Source of the DNA: an uncultured Chitinophagaceae bacterium
Lineage (GTDB): Bacteria > Bacteroidota > Bacteroidia > Chitinophagales > Chitinophagaceae
Assembly (NCBI GenBank): GCA_903884185.1
Contig: CAISDV010000163.1
Location: 1 to 50,447 of the forward strand
DNA: 50,447 nt
Direction of reading: 5' to 3'
Below, piece after piece: positions 15,291-25,194 of the stretch. Position 1 is the first letter of the stretch; each line of letters opens with the position of its first letter. The notes under the pieces were generated by a model. That model ran no database searches, was not told the DNA's origin, and was given only the letters and a program-made list of their open reading frames with translations. The position numbers were made by a program, and so were the translations under genes.

Positions 15291-16643
15291 ATGAGTAAAA
15301 AATTATTATTAGAAAAAGCACATGTTGAAGGTATCCGTGGCTACGATGTGTATCGCCGTGAAGGCGGTTATCGCAGTGTGGAAAAGGCTTTGAAAGAAAT
15401 GAACCCTGCTGCGGTTGTAGAGGAAGTAAAGAAAAGCGGATTGCGTGGCCGCGGTGGCGCCGGTTTTCCATGCGGAATGAAATGGAGTTTCCTTGCAAAA
15501 GTAGAAGGTGTTCCAGCACATCTTGTTTGCAATGCAGATGAAAGCGAACCCGGTACTTTTAAAGACAGGTACCTGATGGAATTTCTTCCGCATCTTTTAA
15601 TTGAGGGATTGATCGTTTCTTCATTCGCGCTCAATAGCCATGATACTTATATATATATCCGCGGCGAATATGCCTGGATCATAGACATACTCGAAACAGC
15701 TATCGAAGAAGCAAAAGCAAATGGCTGGCTTGGAAAAAATATTTTAGGAAGCGGCTTTGAATGTAATATCCATGTACATCGTGGCGCCGGCGCTTATATC
15801 TGCGGCGAAGAAACTGCATTGCTTGAATCGCTTGAAGGTAAACGTGGCAACCCACGAATCAAACCTCCTTTCCCTGCGGTAAAAGGTGCCTGGGACAGGC
15901 CAACAGTTGTCAATAATGTCGAAACGATAACAGCAGTAGTTCCTATTATTAATATGGGTGGAGATGAATATGCAAAGATCGGTGTAGGTAAATCAACAGG
16001 AACAAAACTCATCTCAGCTTGTGGCAATATCAACAAGCCCGGGGTATATGAAATGGATATGACCATCACCGTTGAAGAATTTATTTACAGCGATGAATAT
16101 TGTGGCGGAATCCCCAACGGGAAAAAATTAAAGGCCTGCATTCCCGGAGGCTCATCAGTTCCCATCCTTCCTGCTAATTTATTATTGAAGACAGCCAAAG
16201 GCGAACCAAGACTGATGAACTATGAAAGTTTATCTGATGGTGGTTTTATATCAGGCAGTATGATGGGTTCAGGTGGCTTTATTGTGTTGGATGAAGACCA
16301 GTGCGTTGTTCGGCATACTTATACTCTGGCACGTTTCTATCGCCATGAAAGTTGCGGACAGTGTTCTCCCTGCCGTGAAGGAACCGGCTGGATGGAAAAA
16401 ATATTAAAGAACATTGAAGACGGAAAAGGTAAGATAAGCGATATAGATCTTTTGTGGGATATTCAGCGCAGGATAGAGGGAAATACGATTTGTCCGCTCG
16501 GTGATGCAGCAGCATGGCCCGTTGCAGCAGCGATCAGGCATTTCAGGGATGAGTTTGAATGGCATGTGCTGAATCCTGAAGAAGCAAAAGTTAGGAATTA
16601 TGGATTGGCACATTATGCCGATCCTATTCATGTAGCAGTTTGA
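15291..16643 (+). CDS. nuoF: NADH:quinone oxidoreductase subunit F
   Basis: NuoF binds NADH and FMN and holds cluster N3. The 450-aa protein shows the nucleotide-binding Gly-rich loop LRGRGGAGFPCGMKW, FMN-site phrases NADESEPGTFKDRYLM and GAYICGEETALLESLEGKRG, and the [4Fe-4S] ligands in ESCGQCSPCREGTGWM plus the later NTICPLGDAAAW. Its length and motif order are those of full-length NuoF. It follows the two inserted genes by 10 bp. Confidence 0.97.
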   Translation: MSKKLLLEKAHVEGIRGYDVYRREGGYRSVEKALKEMNPAAVVEEVKKSGLRGRGGAGFPCGMKWSFLAKVEGVPAHLVCNADESEPGTFKDRYLMEFLPHLLIEGLIVSSFALNSHDTYIYIRGEYAWIIDILETAIEEAKANGWLGKNILGSGFECNIHVHRGAGAYICGEETALLESLEGKRGNPRIKPPFPAVKGAWDRPTVVNNVETITAVVPIINMGGDEYAKIGVGKSTGTKLISACGNINKPGVYEMDMTITVEEFIYSDEYCGGIPNGKKLKACIPGGSSVPILPANLLLKTAKGEPRLMNYESLSDGGFISGSMMGSGGFIVLDEDQCVVRHTYTLARFYRHESCGQCSPCREGTGWMEKILKNIEDGKGKISDIDLLWDIQRRIEGNTICPLGDAAAWPVAAAIRHFRDEFEWHVLNPEEAKVRNYGLAHYADPIHVAV

Positions 16644-16668
16644 TAATACGGATGACAAATAAAATATA

Positions 16669-17775
16669 ATGGCTGAACAACAATTGTTTAAAGTAACCAT
16701 CGACAACATCACCGTGGAAGTGCCGGCCGGGACAACCATCCTGAATGCTGCGCGCAAGATCGGTGGCGAAGTGGCGCCGCCCGCGATGTGTTATTATAGC
16801 AAGCTGAAAGACAGTGGTGGCAAATGCCGTACATGTTTAGTGGAAGTGAGCAAGGGTTCTGAAAAAGATCCGCGCCCCATGCCTAAGTTGGTGGCGTCTT
16901 GTCGCACGACTGTTATGGACGGAATGGAAGTGAAAAATATCACCAGTGAAAAAGCATTGGATGCACGTAAGGGCGTAGTAGAATTTTTATTGATCAACCA
17001 TCCGCTGGATTGCCCTATCTGCGATCAGGCCGGAGAATGCGACCTGCAGAATCTGAGCTATGAACATGGCAATGAAGGCACCCGTTATGAATTCCAGCGT
17101 AGAACATTTGAGAAACATAGCCTCGGCCCATATATTCAACTGCATATGACGCGTTGCATACTCTGTTTTCGTTGTGTGTACACTGCCGACCAGCTCACCA
17201 ATAAAAGAGAACATGGTATTTTAGACAGGGGCGACCATTCTGAGATCGCCACTTATATTGAGAAGAGTTTAGAAAATGATTTTATCGGGAACGTGATAGA
17301 TGTTTGCCCGGTAGGCGCTTTGACCGATCGTACATTCCGTTTCAAGAATCGTGTATGGTTTACCAAACCGGTTGATGCGCATAGAGATTGTCCAACCTGT
17401 TCAGGAAGAGCACAATTATGGATGAGAGGAGATGAAGTATTCCGTGTAACAGCACGCAAAGATGAATGGGGTGAAGTGATGGATACTCCCGATGGAAAAC
17501 CCGGATGGATCTGTAATACCTGCCGCTTCGAAAAGAAAAATACAAGCGACTGGGTGATAGAAGGGCCAACAAAAGTGGATCGTCATTCAGTAATATCACA
17601 AGGGCATTATATTGGAATGAAAGTTCCCAATGAAACATTCCAACCATTAATGAAAGGGCGTGAACCTAAATTAATGATGGATATTCATGATGTGAGTGAA
17701 GTGAATAAAACAAATATCGACCTGAGCCTGATAGAAGGCCCGGCAACAAGTGAAACATTTTCTCCTGACGCTTAA
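16669..17775 (+). CDS. nuoG: NADH:quinone oxidoreductase subunit G, short form
   Basis: NuoG carries the iron-sulfur chain from NuoF towards NuoI/NuoB. The 368-aa protein has the [2Fe-2S] site PPAMCYYSKLKDSGGKCRTC, the cluster motif NHPLDCPICDQAGECDLQN, then RCILCFRCVY with IDVCPVGALTD, and a further four-Cys set, CPTC and CNTC (about 243-285). The large molybdopterin-oxidoreductase-like C-terminal domain of the ~900-aa E. coli protein is absent. To my knowledge short NuoG proteins are usual in Bacteroidota, so this is a lineage feature and not a truncation; no stop or frameshift scar is visible. Confidence 0.92.
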   Translation: MAEQQLFKVTIDNITVEVPAGTTILNAARKIGGEVAPPAMCYYSKLKDSGGKCRTCLVEVSKGSEKDPRPMPKLVASCRTTVMDGMEVKNITSEKALDARKGVVEFLLINHPLDCPICDQAGECDLQNLSYEHGNEGTRYEFQRRTFEKHSLGPYIQLHMTRCILCFRCVYTADQLTNKREHGILDRGDHSEIATYIEKSLENDFIGNVIDVCPVGALTDRTFRFKNRVWFTKPVDAHRDCPTCSGRAQLWMRGDEVFRVTARKDEWGEVMDTPDGKPGWICNTCRFEKKNTSDWVIEGPTKVDRHSVISQGHYIGMKVPNETFQPLMKGREPKLMMDIHDVSEVNKTNIDLSLIEGPATSETFSPDA

Positions 17776-17816
17776 AAGTGAAAGGGTAAAATATATTGAT
17801 TCATTAAATAAAGATG

Positions 17817-17830
17817 TCCGCCGTGGCGGA
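17817..17830. repeat. Short palindrome just before nuoH
   Basis: TCCGCC-GT-GGCGGA is a perfect 6-bp inverted repeat ending 8 bp before the nuoH start, inside the 63-bp nuoG-nuoH gap. In the mRNA it would form a hairpin over the usual ribosome-binding region of nuoH. Confidence 0.6.
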
Positions 17831-17838
17831 GACGATGT

Positions 17839-18891
17839 ATGACAATACTTGCATTTGATTGGATCTTATTGCTCGAAAAATTTATCCTGATCGTCGTAGT
17901 GATCTTCGGTAGCCTGGGTATTGCATTATACAGCACATTCGCTGAACGCAAGGTGGCAGGCATATTGCAGGACAGGCCCGGGCCTAATCGTGCAGGGCCA
18001 TTTGGTTTATTTCAACCATTTGCAGATGGGTTAAAACTCATCATGAAAGAAGAGATCATCCCTACTAATTCCAGCAAATTCCTTTTTGTACTTGGGCCTA
18101 TCCTTGCCATGACAGCTGCATTAATGACATCGGCGGTGATACCATGGGGAAGCAAAGTGCATCTATTTGGAAGGGATATTAGTTTACAGATCGCTGATGT
18201 GAACATTGGCATCTTATACATTTTTGGTGTAGTGAGTATGGGTGTATATGGCATCATGATTGGTGGTTGGGCATCTAATAATAAATTCTCGTTGATGGCG
18301 GCATTGCGTGGCGCATCACAAGCCATCAGCTATGAACTGGCTATGGGCTTGAGTTTGATCGCATTGCTCATGCTCACAGGAAGCCTCAGCCTTAAAACAA
18401 TTGTTGAACAGCAAATGGCACCGGGGCATTGGTGGAACATCGTTTATCAGCCCGTTGGGTTTTTAATATTTATCATCTGCGCATTTGCAGAATGTAACCG
18501 TACGCCATTTGATCTTCCCGAAGCAGAGAATGAACTGAACTTTGGTTACCACCAGGAATACTCATCCATGAAACTCGGCTTCTATCTTTTTTCGGAATAC
18601 GTGAATATGTTTATCAGCAGCGTGGTGATGGCTTGCTTGTTCTTTGGCGGATATGATATTCCTTTTGTGAACGAGGCAGCCTTATCACCCAACACTGCAG
18701 CCACGCTAGGCGTACTGGCTTTACTGATCAAGTCGTTTATTTTCATTTTTATATTTATGTGGGTGAGATGGACCATCCCAAGATTCAGGTACGACCAGTT
18801 AATGAATTTAGGATGGAAAACATTGGTGCCGCTGGCATTGATCAATATGCTCGTGACAGGTGCAGTAATATTATGGAGAATGGGCGCATAA
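17839..18891 (+). CDS. nuoH: NADH:quinone oxidoreductase subunit H
   Basis: NuoH links the peripheral arm to the proton-pumping arm and lines the quinone tunnel. The 350-aa polytopic protein has about eight membrane helices. Conserved loops are ERKVAGILQDRPGPNRAGP with GLFQPFADGLK, and NRTPFDLPEAENELNFGY, which carries the acidic residues of the quinone/proton loop. The length is normal. Gaps are 63 bp to nuoG and 80 bp to nuoI. Confidence 0.96.
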   Translation: MTILAFDWILLLEKFILIVVVIFGSLGIALYSTFAERKVAGILQDRPGPNRAGPFGLFQPFADGLKLIMKEEIIPTNSSKFLFVLGPILAMTAALMTSAVIPWGSKVHLFGRDISLQIADVNIGILYIFGVVSMGVYGIMIGGWASNNKFSLMAALRGASQAISYELAMGLSLIALLMLTGSLSLKTIVEQQMAPGHWWNIVYQPVGFLIFIICAFAECNRTPFDLPEAENELNFGYHQEYSSMKLGFYLFSEYVNMFISSVVMACLFFGGYDIPFVNEAALSPNTAATLGVLALLIKSFIFIFIFMWVRWTIPRFRYDQLMNLGWKTLVPLALINMLVTGAVILWRMGA

Positions 18892-18971
18892 AATGAGGAA
18901 CAGATAAACTTGGTATCAATTGGCATTAAAAATATTTTTGCGACAGTTAAAATTTCTTTGAGGAATACAGT

Positions 18972-19505
18972 ATGCAGGCATTAACTACAAGAGCAAAGCA
19001 GGTTCAACGTAAACCACTCAGCTGGGTGGAAAGGATATACCTGTGGAATATCTTCAAAGGCATGCTGATCACCTTCAGCCATATCTTTAAAAAACAGCCT
19101 ACCATTCATTACCCCGAACAGAAAAGAACATTCAGCCCTGTCTTCCGCGGATTGCACGTATTGAACAGGGATGAGGAAGGCCGCGAACGTTGTACAGCCT
19201 GCGGGCTTTGTGCTGTAGCTTGCCCGGCTGAAGCCATTACCATGGAAGCGGCAGAGCGGATGCAGGGAGAAGAACATTTATACCGCGAAGAAAAGTATGC
19301 AGCAAAATACGAGATCAATATGCTGCGCTGTATCTTTTGTGGTTTGTGTGAAGAAGCTTGTCCAAAGGATGCCATTTATTTGAGTGAAACTTTCACTCCC
19401 TCAGATTTTACAAGAGAGAGTTTTATTTATGGAAAAGAAAACCTTCTGATACCCGATCCTGTAAAACAGCCTGAAGCATTTGCAAAGGCAAGAGGATTGA
19501 ATTAA
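18972..19505 (+). CDS. nuoI: NADH:quinone oxidoreductase subunit I
   Basis: NuoI is the 8Fe ferredoxin-type subunit carrying clusters N6a and N6b. The 177-aa protein has two classical motifs: CTACGLCAVACP near residue 73 and CIFCGLCEEACP near residue 118. An amphipathic N-terminal segment (LSWVERIYLWNIFKGMLITF) contacts the membrane. Confidence 0.96.
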   Translation: MQALTTRAKQVQRKPLSWVERIYLWNIFKGMLITFSHIFKKQPTIHYPEQKRTFSPVFRGLHVLNRDEEGRERCTACGLCAVACPAEAITMEAAERMQGEEHLYREEKYAAKYEINMLRCIFCGLCEEACPKDAIYLSETFTPSDFTRESFIYGKENLLIPDPVKQPEAFAKARGLN

Positions 19506-19528
19506 GAGGAGATTACCAAATTGAAAGG

Positions 19529-20032
19529 ATGAACATAACACAAATATTATTCTGGATTTTAAGCGGTGCTGCTGTAATAAGCGCCATCATGGTAGTGGTG
19601 AGCAGGAATCCTATACACAGCATATTGTGGCTGATAGTAGTGTTTTTCTGTATCTCGGGCCACTATATTTTATTGAATGCGCAATTCCTTGCCATCGTTA
19701 ACCTGATCGTGTATGCAGGAGCCATTATGGTTCTGTTCCTCTTTGTGATCATGCTAATGAATCCCAACAAAACAAATGCGCAGCAAAAAAGTCTGTGGAA
19801 GAAACTGGTTGGTGTGATCGCCGGTGGATGTTTTTTACTTACATGGATACCATTAATAAAGCAAGCGCCGGAGATACATAATAAAGTGGCGCTTTTAAAA
19901 GATGGAAATATTGGGCTGATAGGTAACCTCGGAAAAGTATTGTTCAGTGATTATCTCGTGCCTTTTGAAATTACCAGTGTCTTGTTTTTAAGTGCGATGG
20001 TAGGAGCTGTAGTAATTGGAAAGAAAGAATAA
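19529..20032 (+). CDS. nuoJ: NADH:quinone oxidoreductase subunit J
   Basis: NuoJ is a membrane-arm subunit with about five helices. The 167-aa product has the family segment LNAQFLAIVNLIVYAGAIMV followed by LFLFVIMLMN, in helix 3, which carries the pi-bulge in known structures. Spacing to nuoK is 18 bp. Confidence 0.94.
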   Translation: MNITQILFWILSGAAVISAIMVVVSRNPIHSILWLIVVFFCISGHYILLNAQFLAIVNLIVYAGAIMVLFLFVIMLMNPNKTNAQQKSLWKKLVGVIAGGCFLLTWIPLIKQAPEIHNKVALLKDGNIGLIGNLGKVLFSDYLVPFEITSVLFLSAMVGAVVIGKKE

Positions 20033-20050
20033 CAATTGAAACCTTTATAA

Positions 20051-20386
20051 ATGCCGATCGAATATTATATTTTTTTATCACTGGCCCTGTTTAGCATAGG
20101 TATCGTGGGTGTACTCACCCGCCGCAATGCCATTGTTGTTTTTATGTGTATTGAGCTCATGCTAAATGCCGTGAATCTCTTGCTGGTGGCATTTTCAAAA
20201 ATGTATTATGCGATGGCTGTGGTAAATAATAGTGCAACTACTTTTGGAACAGACGGGCAGTTGTTTGTATTCTTCATCATGGTAGTGGCTGCCGCAGAAG
20301 TAAGTGTGGGATTGGCAATCATTGTTATGATGTACAGGAATACGCATTCGGTAGATATTAATTTTTTAAACAGGTTGAAGAACTGA
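20051..20386 (+). CDS. nuoK: NADH:quinone oxidoreductase subunit K
   Basis: NuoK is a three-helix membrane subunit related to MrpC. The 111-aa product contains [20 protein letters not shown], with the functional Glu of helix 2, and [19 protein letters not shown] with the second conserved Glu. The stop is 1 bp before the nuoL start. Confidence 0.95.
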   Translation: MPIEYYIFLSLALFSIGIVGVLTRRNAIVVFMCIELMLNAVNLLLVAFSKMYYAMAVVNNSATTFGTDGQLFVFFIMVVAAAEVSVGLAIIVMMYRNTHSVDINFLNRLKN

Positions 20387-20387
20387 T

Positions 20388-22310
20388 ATGAGTGAAACGT
20401 TTGTAAAAATATTGCTCGGCTTTATTGTACTGTGGCCTTTTGCGGGATTCGTACTCAATGGATTGGGTTGGCATGGCAATAGTAAAAAAGCCATTGCGCG
20501 CTATGCATGTTATATGGTGCTTTCTTCTTTTGTTGCCAGCGTAGTTATATTCTTTGCAATAAAATCACATGGGGCTTATACCGTCACTTACTTTAATTTT
20601 CTTGACACAGGCTCATTAAAAATTTCCTTCTCATTTCAGGCCGACCAGCTATCATCATTATTCCTGTTAATTATTACAGGCGTAGGTTTTTTGATACATG
20701 TCTATTCCGCCGCATACATGCATGAAGAAGAACCCAAACATTATGCACGGTATTTTGCCTATCTCAATCTCTTTATTTTCTTCATGCTGTTGCTGGTGCT
20801 TGGCGCCAACTATGTGATCATGTTCTTTGGATGGGAAGGAGTAGGGCTTTGCTCTTATTTACTCATCGGCTACTGGTTTAAGAACAATGAATATAATTAT
20901 GCAGCAAGGAAAGCCTTTATCATGAACCGTATTGGCGATCTCGGTTTCCTGTTGGGTATTTTCTGGCTGATATCAAAACTGGCTACTGTTGATTATGCAA
21001 CAGTGTTTGCACAGGCACAATCGCTTAGCAATTTTGATGTAACCATGATCACGTTACTGTTTTTTGTCGGCGCCATGGGTAAAAGCGCACAGATACCTTT
21101 ATATACCTGGTTACCCGATGCTATGGCAGGCCCCACGCCCGTATCCGCACTGATACATGCAGCAACCATGGTAACAGCGGGTATCTACATGATCGCGCGC
21201 AGTAATGTATTATATAGTATGAGCGAAGTGACGATGAACATTGTGGCCATCGTTGGATTGGTGACAGCTTTATTTGCAGCCACCATCGCTCTCAAACAAA
21301 ATGATATTAAAAAAGTACTGGCCTACTCAACAGTGAGCCAGTTGGGTTATATGTTCCTTGGCCTGGGCGTAGGTGCTTATACAGGCGCAGTGTTTCATGT
21401 AATGACACATGCATTCTTCAAAGCATTATTATTCCTTGCAGCAGGATCTGTTATCCATGCCATGCATCATGAACAGGATATCAGAAAAATGGGTGGATTA
21501 AAAAAATATCTCCCCATCACACATATCACTTTTCTCTTAGGATGTTTGGCCATTGCAGGCATACCACCATTCAGCGGTTTCTTTTCAAAAGATGAGATAC
21601 TAGCAGCTGCTTATGCAAAGAACCCATTGTATTGGGGACTGGGTGTTGCAGGCGCTGCTATGACGGCTTTCTATATGTTCCGCTTGTATGCCACTACTTT
21701 TCTTGGCTCGTTCAGGGGCACACACGACCAGGAACATCATCTCAAAGAAAGCCCTTCAGCCATGACCATTCCATTGATCATATTGGCATTGTTAAGTGTA
21801 CTTGGTGGCTTCCTTGGAATACCTGAAGTGTTTGCGCATGATTCACATCTCCTAAAAACTTTCTTGTCGCCGGTAATTGCAACAGGTGCAGGCGAACATT
21901 TGGAACATGGAACTGAATATATGCTGATGGGCATCTCTGTTGCCATTGCTGCCCTGGCTGTCATCTTTGCAATCAGTAAGTATAAGAAAACTCCTGAACT
22001 GGGCGAGCCTGCAGGGTTTGGGAAAATATTATCCAATAAATGGTATATAGACGAGTTGTATGATACTGTTATAGTTAAACCATTGAATGTATTGGCCGGA
22101 TTTCTGAAAAATATTATAGAGAAAAGTGGTATCGACGGATTAGTGAATGGTGTGGGCAGGCTGGTAAATTATTCGTCAAGGCAGTTGCGGTTATTGCAAA
22201 GCGGGCAAACAGGAAGCTATATCCTGTTCATGGTCCTGGCAATGATCGTGATCATTTTTTTGTGGATCGACGACCATTTTATTTATAAATTCATTAGTGG
22301 ACTTTTTTAA
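20388..22310 (+). CDS. nuoL: NADH:quinone oxidoreductase subunit L
   Basis: NuoL is the distal antiporter-like proton-pumping subunit. The 640-aa protein has about 15-16 helices. Key segments are MFFGWEGVGLCSYLLIGYW (Glu of helix 5), TWLPDAMAGPTPVSALIHAA (helix 7 broken region) and VMTHAFFKALLFLAAGS near residue 340 (Lys of helix 8). The C-terminal lateral-helix region is followed by a final anchor (YILFMVLAMIVIIFLWI). Confidence 0.96.
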   Translation: MSETFVKILLGFIVLWPFAGFVLNGLGWHGNSKKAIARYACYMVLSSFVASVVIFFAIKSHGAYTVTYFNFLDTGSLKISFSFQADQLSSLFLLIITGVGFLIHVYSAAYMHEEEPKHYARYFAYLNLFIFFMLLLVLGANYVIMFFGWEGVGLCSYLLIGYWFKNNEYNYAARKAFIMNRIGDLGFLLGIFWLISKLATVDYATVFAQAQSLSNFDVTMITLLFFVGAMGKSAQIPLYTWLPDAMAGPTPVSALIHAATMVTAGIYMIARSNVLYSMSEVTMNIVAIVGLVTALFAATIALKQNDIKKVLAYSTVSQLGYMFLGLGVGAYTGAVFHVMTHAFFKALLFLAAGSVIHAMHHEQDIRKMGGLKKYLPITHITFLLGCLAIAGIPPFSGFFSKDEILAAAYAKNPLYWGLGVAGAAMTAFYMFRLYATTFLGSFRGTHDQEHHLKESPSAMTIPLIILALLSVLGGFLGIPEVFAHDSHLLKTFLSPVIATGAGEHLEHGTEYMLMGISVAIAALAVIFAISKYKKTPELGEPAGFGKILSNKWYIDELYDTVIVKPLNVLAGFLKNIIEKSGIDGLVNGVGRLVNYSSRQLRLLQSGQTGSYILFMVLAMIVIIFLWIDDHFIYKFISGLF

Positions 22311-22332
22311 AGTGCAGCAGTAAACAATAAAC

Positions 22333-23769
22333 ATGATCGCAGTTTTACTCATATTGATCCCGGTGTTGGGTGGTTTGATCTCCCTCTTTTTAAAAGAAGC
22401 TGGAACTGCCAGGAGCTGGGCATTATTATCTTCTGTGGTAACTTTTGCAGTAGCATTGAGTGGCATTTTTATCTATGACCATCTCAACGAACTTTCTTTT
22501 AATGCTGAATGGGTCACTTCTTTAGGAAGCAACTTCTCCCTTTCAATGGATGGGATGGGAAAAATATTGTGCCTGCTTACTACATTCTCTTTCCCTGTTG
22601 TATTTGCCGCAACGTATAAAAATAATTACCGTCAGCCGGGGAGTTTTTATGGATTGATGTTGCTGATGCAGGCGGGATTAACGGGTGTGTTTCTCGCAAC
22701 AGACGGATTGCTGTTTTATTTCTTTTGGGAACTGGCATTGATCCCTGCTTATTTTTTATGTTCAATTTGGGGAGGAGAAAAAAGGATCGCTGTTACATTC
22801 AAATTTTTCATTTACACATTTATAGGTTCTGTATTAATGCTGGCAGGCATACTCTATCTCTATTTTCAAACACCCGGGCATACTTTTTCTTTGCAGTCCT
22901 GGTACCATTTAAACCTTCCTGCCAATTCACAGAATGTTCTTTTCTGGCTCTTCTTTATTGCCTTCGCCATAAAAATGCCGGTGTTCCCTTTTCATACCTG
23001 GCAGCCCGATACATATGAGCAGGCGCCTACCGGAGTAACCATGATATTGAGTGGGGTGATGGTCAAGATGGGAATTTTTGCAGTGATACGCTGGCTGGTT
23101 CCTGTTTTTCCACTGGCAACTGCGCATTTTGCAAATGTGGTCATCACACTATCTGTGATAGGAATGATCTATGCTTCCCTGCTCGCGATCAGGCAGGATG
23201 ATATCAAACGATTGGTGGCATATTCTTCCATAGCGCATATTGGATTGATGTGTGCAGCTATTTTCACTCAAAACAAGATAGGTCTCGAAGGCGTGATCAT
23301 ACAAATGTTTAATCATGGTATCAATGTAATAGGCCTCTGGATAGTGGCAGATACCATCGAAAAACAATTGGGCACCCGGAAGTTCAGTGAACTGGGCGGG
23401 TTGGCACAAAAAGCGCCGGTACTCGCCGTTTTGTTTATGGTGATGGCGCTGGCAAATATTGCTTTGCCACTGACCAATTCTTTTGTAGGGGAATTCTTAA
23501 TGTTCAATGGATTGTTCCAATACAATGTATGGATCGCAGGTATTGCAGGATTGAGTATCATCCTCGCTGCTGTATATACACTGAACATGATGCAGAAAAT
23601 ATTTTATGGAGATACAGTGGCAGCAACCGTGCATGCGCAGGAAACAAGTAAAAATGTGCAATGGGTGCTGGCGATACTGGTGATATTGGTGATAGCGCTG
23701 GGAATATATCCTCAGCCAATGATCAACCTGGTGAAGGATACTGTGAATGCGGTTTTGCCAAACCTATAA
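22333..23769 (+). CDS. nuoM: NADH:quinone oxidoreductase subunit M
   Basis: NuoM is the middle antiporter-like subunit. The 478-aa protein shows FYFFWELALIPAYFLCSIWG near residue 127 with the conserved Glu, FHTWQPDTYEQAPTGVTMIL, and HGINVIGLWIVADTIEKQLG. Its stop codon lies inside a strong hairpin (23761-23791) that separates it from nuoN. Confidence 0.95.
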   Translation: MIAVLLILIPVLGGLISLFLKEAGTARSWALLSSVVTFAVALSGIFIYDHLNELSFNAEWVTSLGSNFSLSMDGMGKILCLLTTFSFPVVFAATYKNNYRQPGSFYGLMLLMQAGLTGVFLATDGLLFYFFWELALIPAYFLCSIWGGEKRIAVTFKFFIYTFIGSVLMLAGILYLYFQTPGHTFSLQSWYHLNLPANSQNVLFWLFFIAFAIKMPVFPFHTWQPDTYEQAPTGVTMILSGVMVKMGIFAVIRWLVPVFPLATAHFANVVITLSVIGMIYASLLAIRQDDIKRLVAYSSIAHIGLMCAAIFTQNKIGLEGVIIQMFNHGINVIGLWIVADTIEKQLGTRKFSELGGLAQKAPVLAVLFMVMALANIALPLTNSFVGEFLMFNGLFQYNVWIAGIAGLSIILAAVYTLNMMQKIFYGDTVAATVHAQETSKNVQWVLAILVILVIALGIYPQPMINLVKDTVNAVLPNL

Positions 23770-23791
23770 GGTTTTAGAAACTTTATAGGTT
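23761..23791. repeat. Hairpin over the nuoM stop codon
   Basis: AACCTATAAGGTTT-TAGA-AACTTTATAGGTT folds as a stem of about 13-14 bp with one G-T pair and a short loop. It includes the last two sense codons and the TAA of nuoM and ends 14 bp before nuoN. It is followed by TTTAAAAAAAATTATT and lacks a pure T-run, so it is a poor terminator; it could slow, process or protect the transcript. Confidence 0.7.
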
Positions 23792-23805
23792 TAAAAAAAA
23801 TTATT

Positions 23806-25194
23806 ATGAACGCGATCATACTTTCAGCAATTGCAGGTGTAGTGATGATGTTTAGCGGCATCTTCAGCAAGAACAAACATGCATTGACCAATACGGCCAT
23901 TGCCGGGTTGCTGATCCTGCTGATTGGAAATATCCTGGACACATATCACGTATATACTATTACGGTTAATACGCATGATATGCTGCACTTCGACAAGTTT
24001 GGTGCATCCTTCAACAGCATTGCCATCGGTGCCACATTATTATATGTATTATTAAGTGGAAGGGATATTGAAAAAGTAGGCGTGAACGTGGCTGAATACT
24101 ATGCGCTTGTATTTTTTGCGCTTTGTGGTATCAGTTTATTATCTTCTTTTAATTCACTGCTGATATTATTCCTTGGTGTAGAGATCATGTCCATCCCGTT
24201 ATACATCCTTACAGGTGCCGATAAAAAGAATTTAAAAGGCAATGAAGCTTCGTTGAAATATTTTCTCATGGGTGCCTTCTCAACCGGCATCATGCTCATG
24301 GGTATTGCTTTATTATATGGCGCTACCGGAAACTTTGAGATCAATCCTTCACAATCCTTGATCAATGTGCCTCTTACACATGGTATATTGGGGCCACTGG
24401 GTTTGCTGTTCATCTTTATTTCTTTATCCTTTAAAGTGTCTGCTGCACCTTTTCATTTCTGGACACCTGATGTATATGATGGCGCGCCAAGTGTGTTCAC
24501 TTCTTTTATGGCAACTATTATTAAGTCGGCAGGATTTATAGCATTTATCCGTTTATTTTCTTCCCGCTCAGAAGACCTCGAAGTATCATGGCAGGTGATC
24601 CTTCCACTTGTTATCGTGGCTACTTTGCTGATCGGTAATATTACAGCTGTATTTCAGCAGAGTGTAAAAAGAATGCTGGCTTATTCAAGCATTGCTCAGG
24701 CAGGGTTTATGCTCTTTGCTTTATATGGGTCCAATGACCTGGCACGTGAGGGTATCATTCTCTATGCCACTGCTTACAGCCTTGCTACCATTGGCATATT
24801 TGCCATACTCATCAGGATGAAGGACTACACTTTTGATGGTTACAATGGGCTTGCAAAAAAACAACCTTTACTGGCTTTTGTAAATACGGTTTTCTTATTG
24901 TCGCTGGCCGGTATCCCACTCACCGCCGGGTTCTTTGCAAAATATTATATGCTGGCATCTGCAATAAAAGAAGGAGGGCATTCTGCTTTGTGGCTCGTGA
25001 TAGTTGCCTTGCTTTTTGCGGCTGTGAGTGTGTACTATTATTTCCGCGTCATCCAGGCAATGTATTTTAAAGATGGCGAAGCCGAGATGTCAGAAACAAA
25101 CAAGGGGTTCAGAATATTATTGGTGATCATCGCGTGTATTATTATCCTAATTGGTATCTATCCTTCGCTGCTGCTTGACAGACTCTATTTCTAA
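23806..25194 (+). CDS. nuoN: NADH:quinone oxidoreductase subunit N
   Basis: NuoN is the antiporter-like subunit next to NuoK. The 462-aa protein has about 14 helices; family phrases are FLGVEIMSIPLYILTG (Glu), FHFWTPDVYDGAPSVFTSFM, VKRMLAYSSIAQAGFMLF and SLAGIPLTAGFFAKYYML. It is the last gene of the operon. Directly after the stop lies an inverted heptamer array in place of a classical terminator. Confidence 0.95.
   Translation: MNAIILSAIAGVVMMFSGIFSKNKHALTNTAIAGLLILLIGNILDTYHVYTITVNTHDMLHFDKFGASFNSIAIGATLLYVLLSGRDIEKVGVNVAEYYALVFFALCGISLLSSFNSLLILFLGVEIMSIPLYILTGADKKNLKGNEASLKYFLMGAFSTGIMLMGIALLYGATGNFEINPSQSLINVPLTHGILGPLGLLFIFISLSFKVSAAPFHFWTPDVYDGAPSVFTSFMATIIKSAGFIAFIRLFSSRSEDLEVSWQVILPLVIVATLLIGNITAVFQQSVKRMLAYSSIAQAGFMLFALYGSNDLAREGIILYATAYSLATIGIFAILIRMKDYTFDGYNGLAKKQPLLAFVNTVFLLSLAGIPLTAGFFAKYYMLASAIKEGGHSALWLVIVALLFAAVSVYYYFRVIQAMYFKDGEAEMSETNKGFRILLVIIACIIILIGIYPSLLLDRLYF

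Noticed and set aside
16669-17775. NuoG as a truncated pseudogene
   Set aside because: The cluster motifs are all present, the frame is intact within a full operon, and short NuoG is usual in this phylum.
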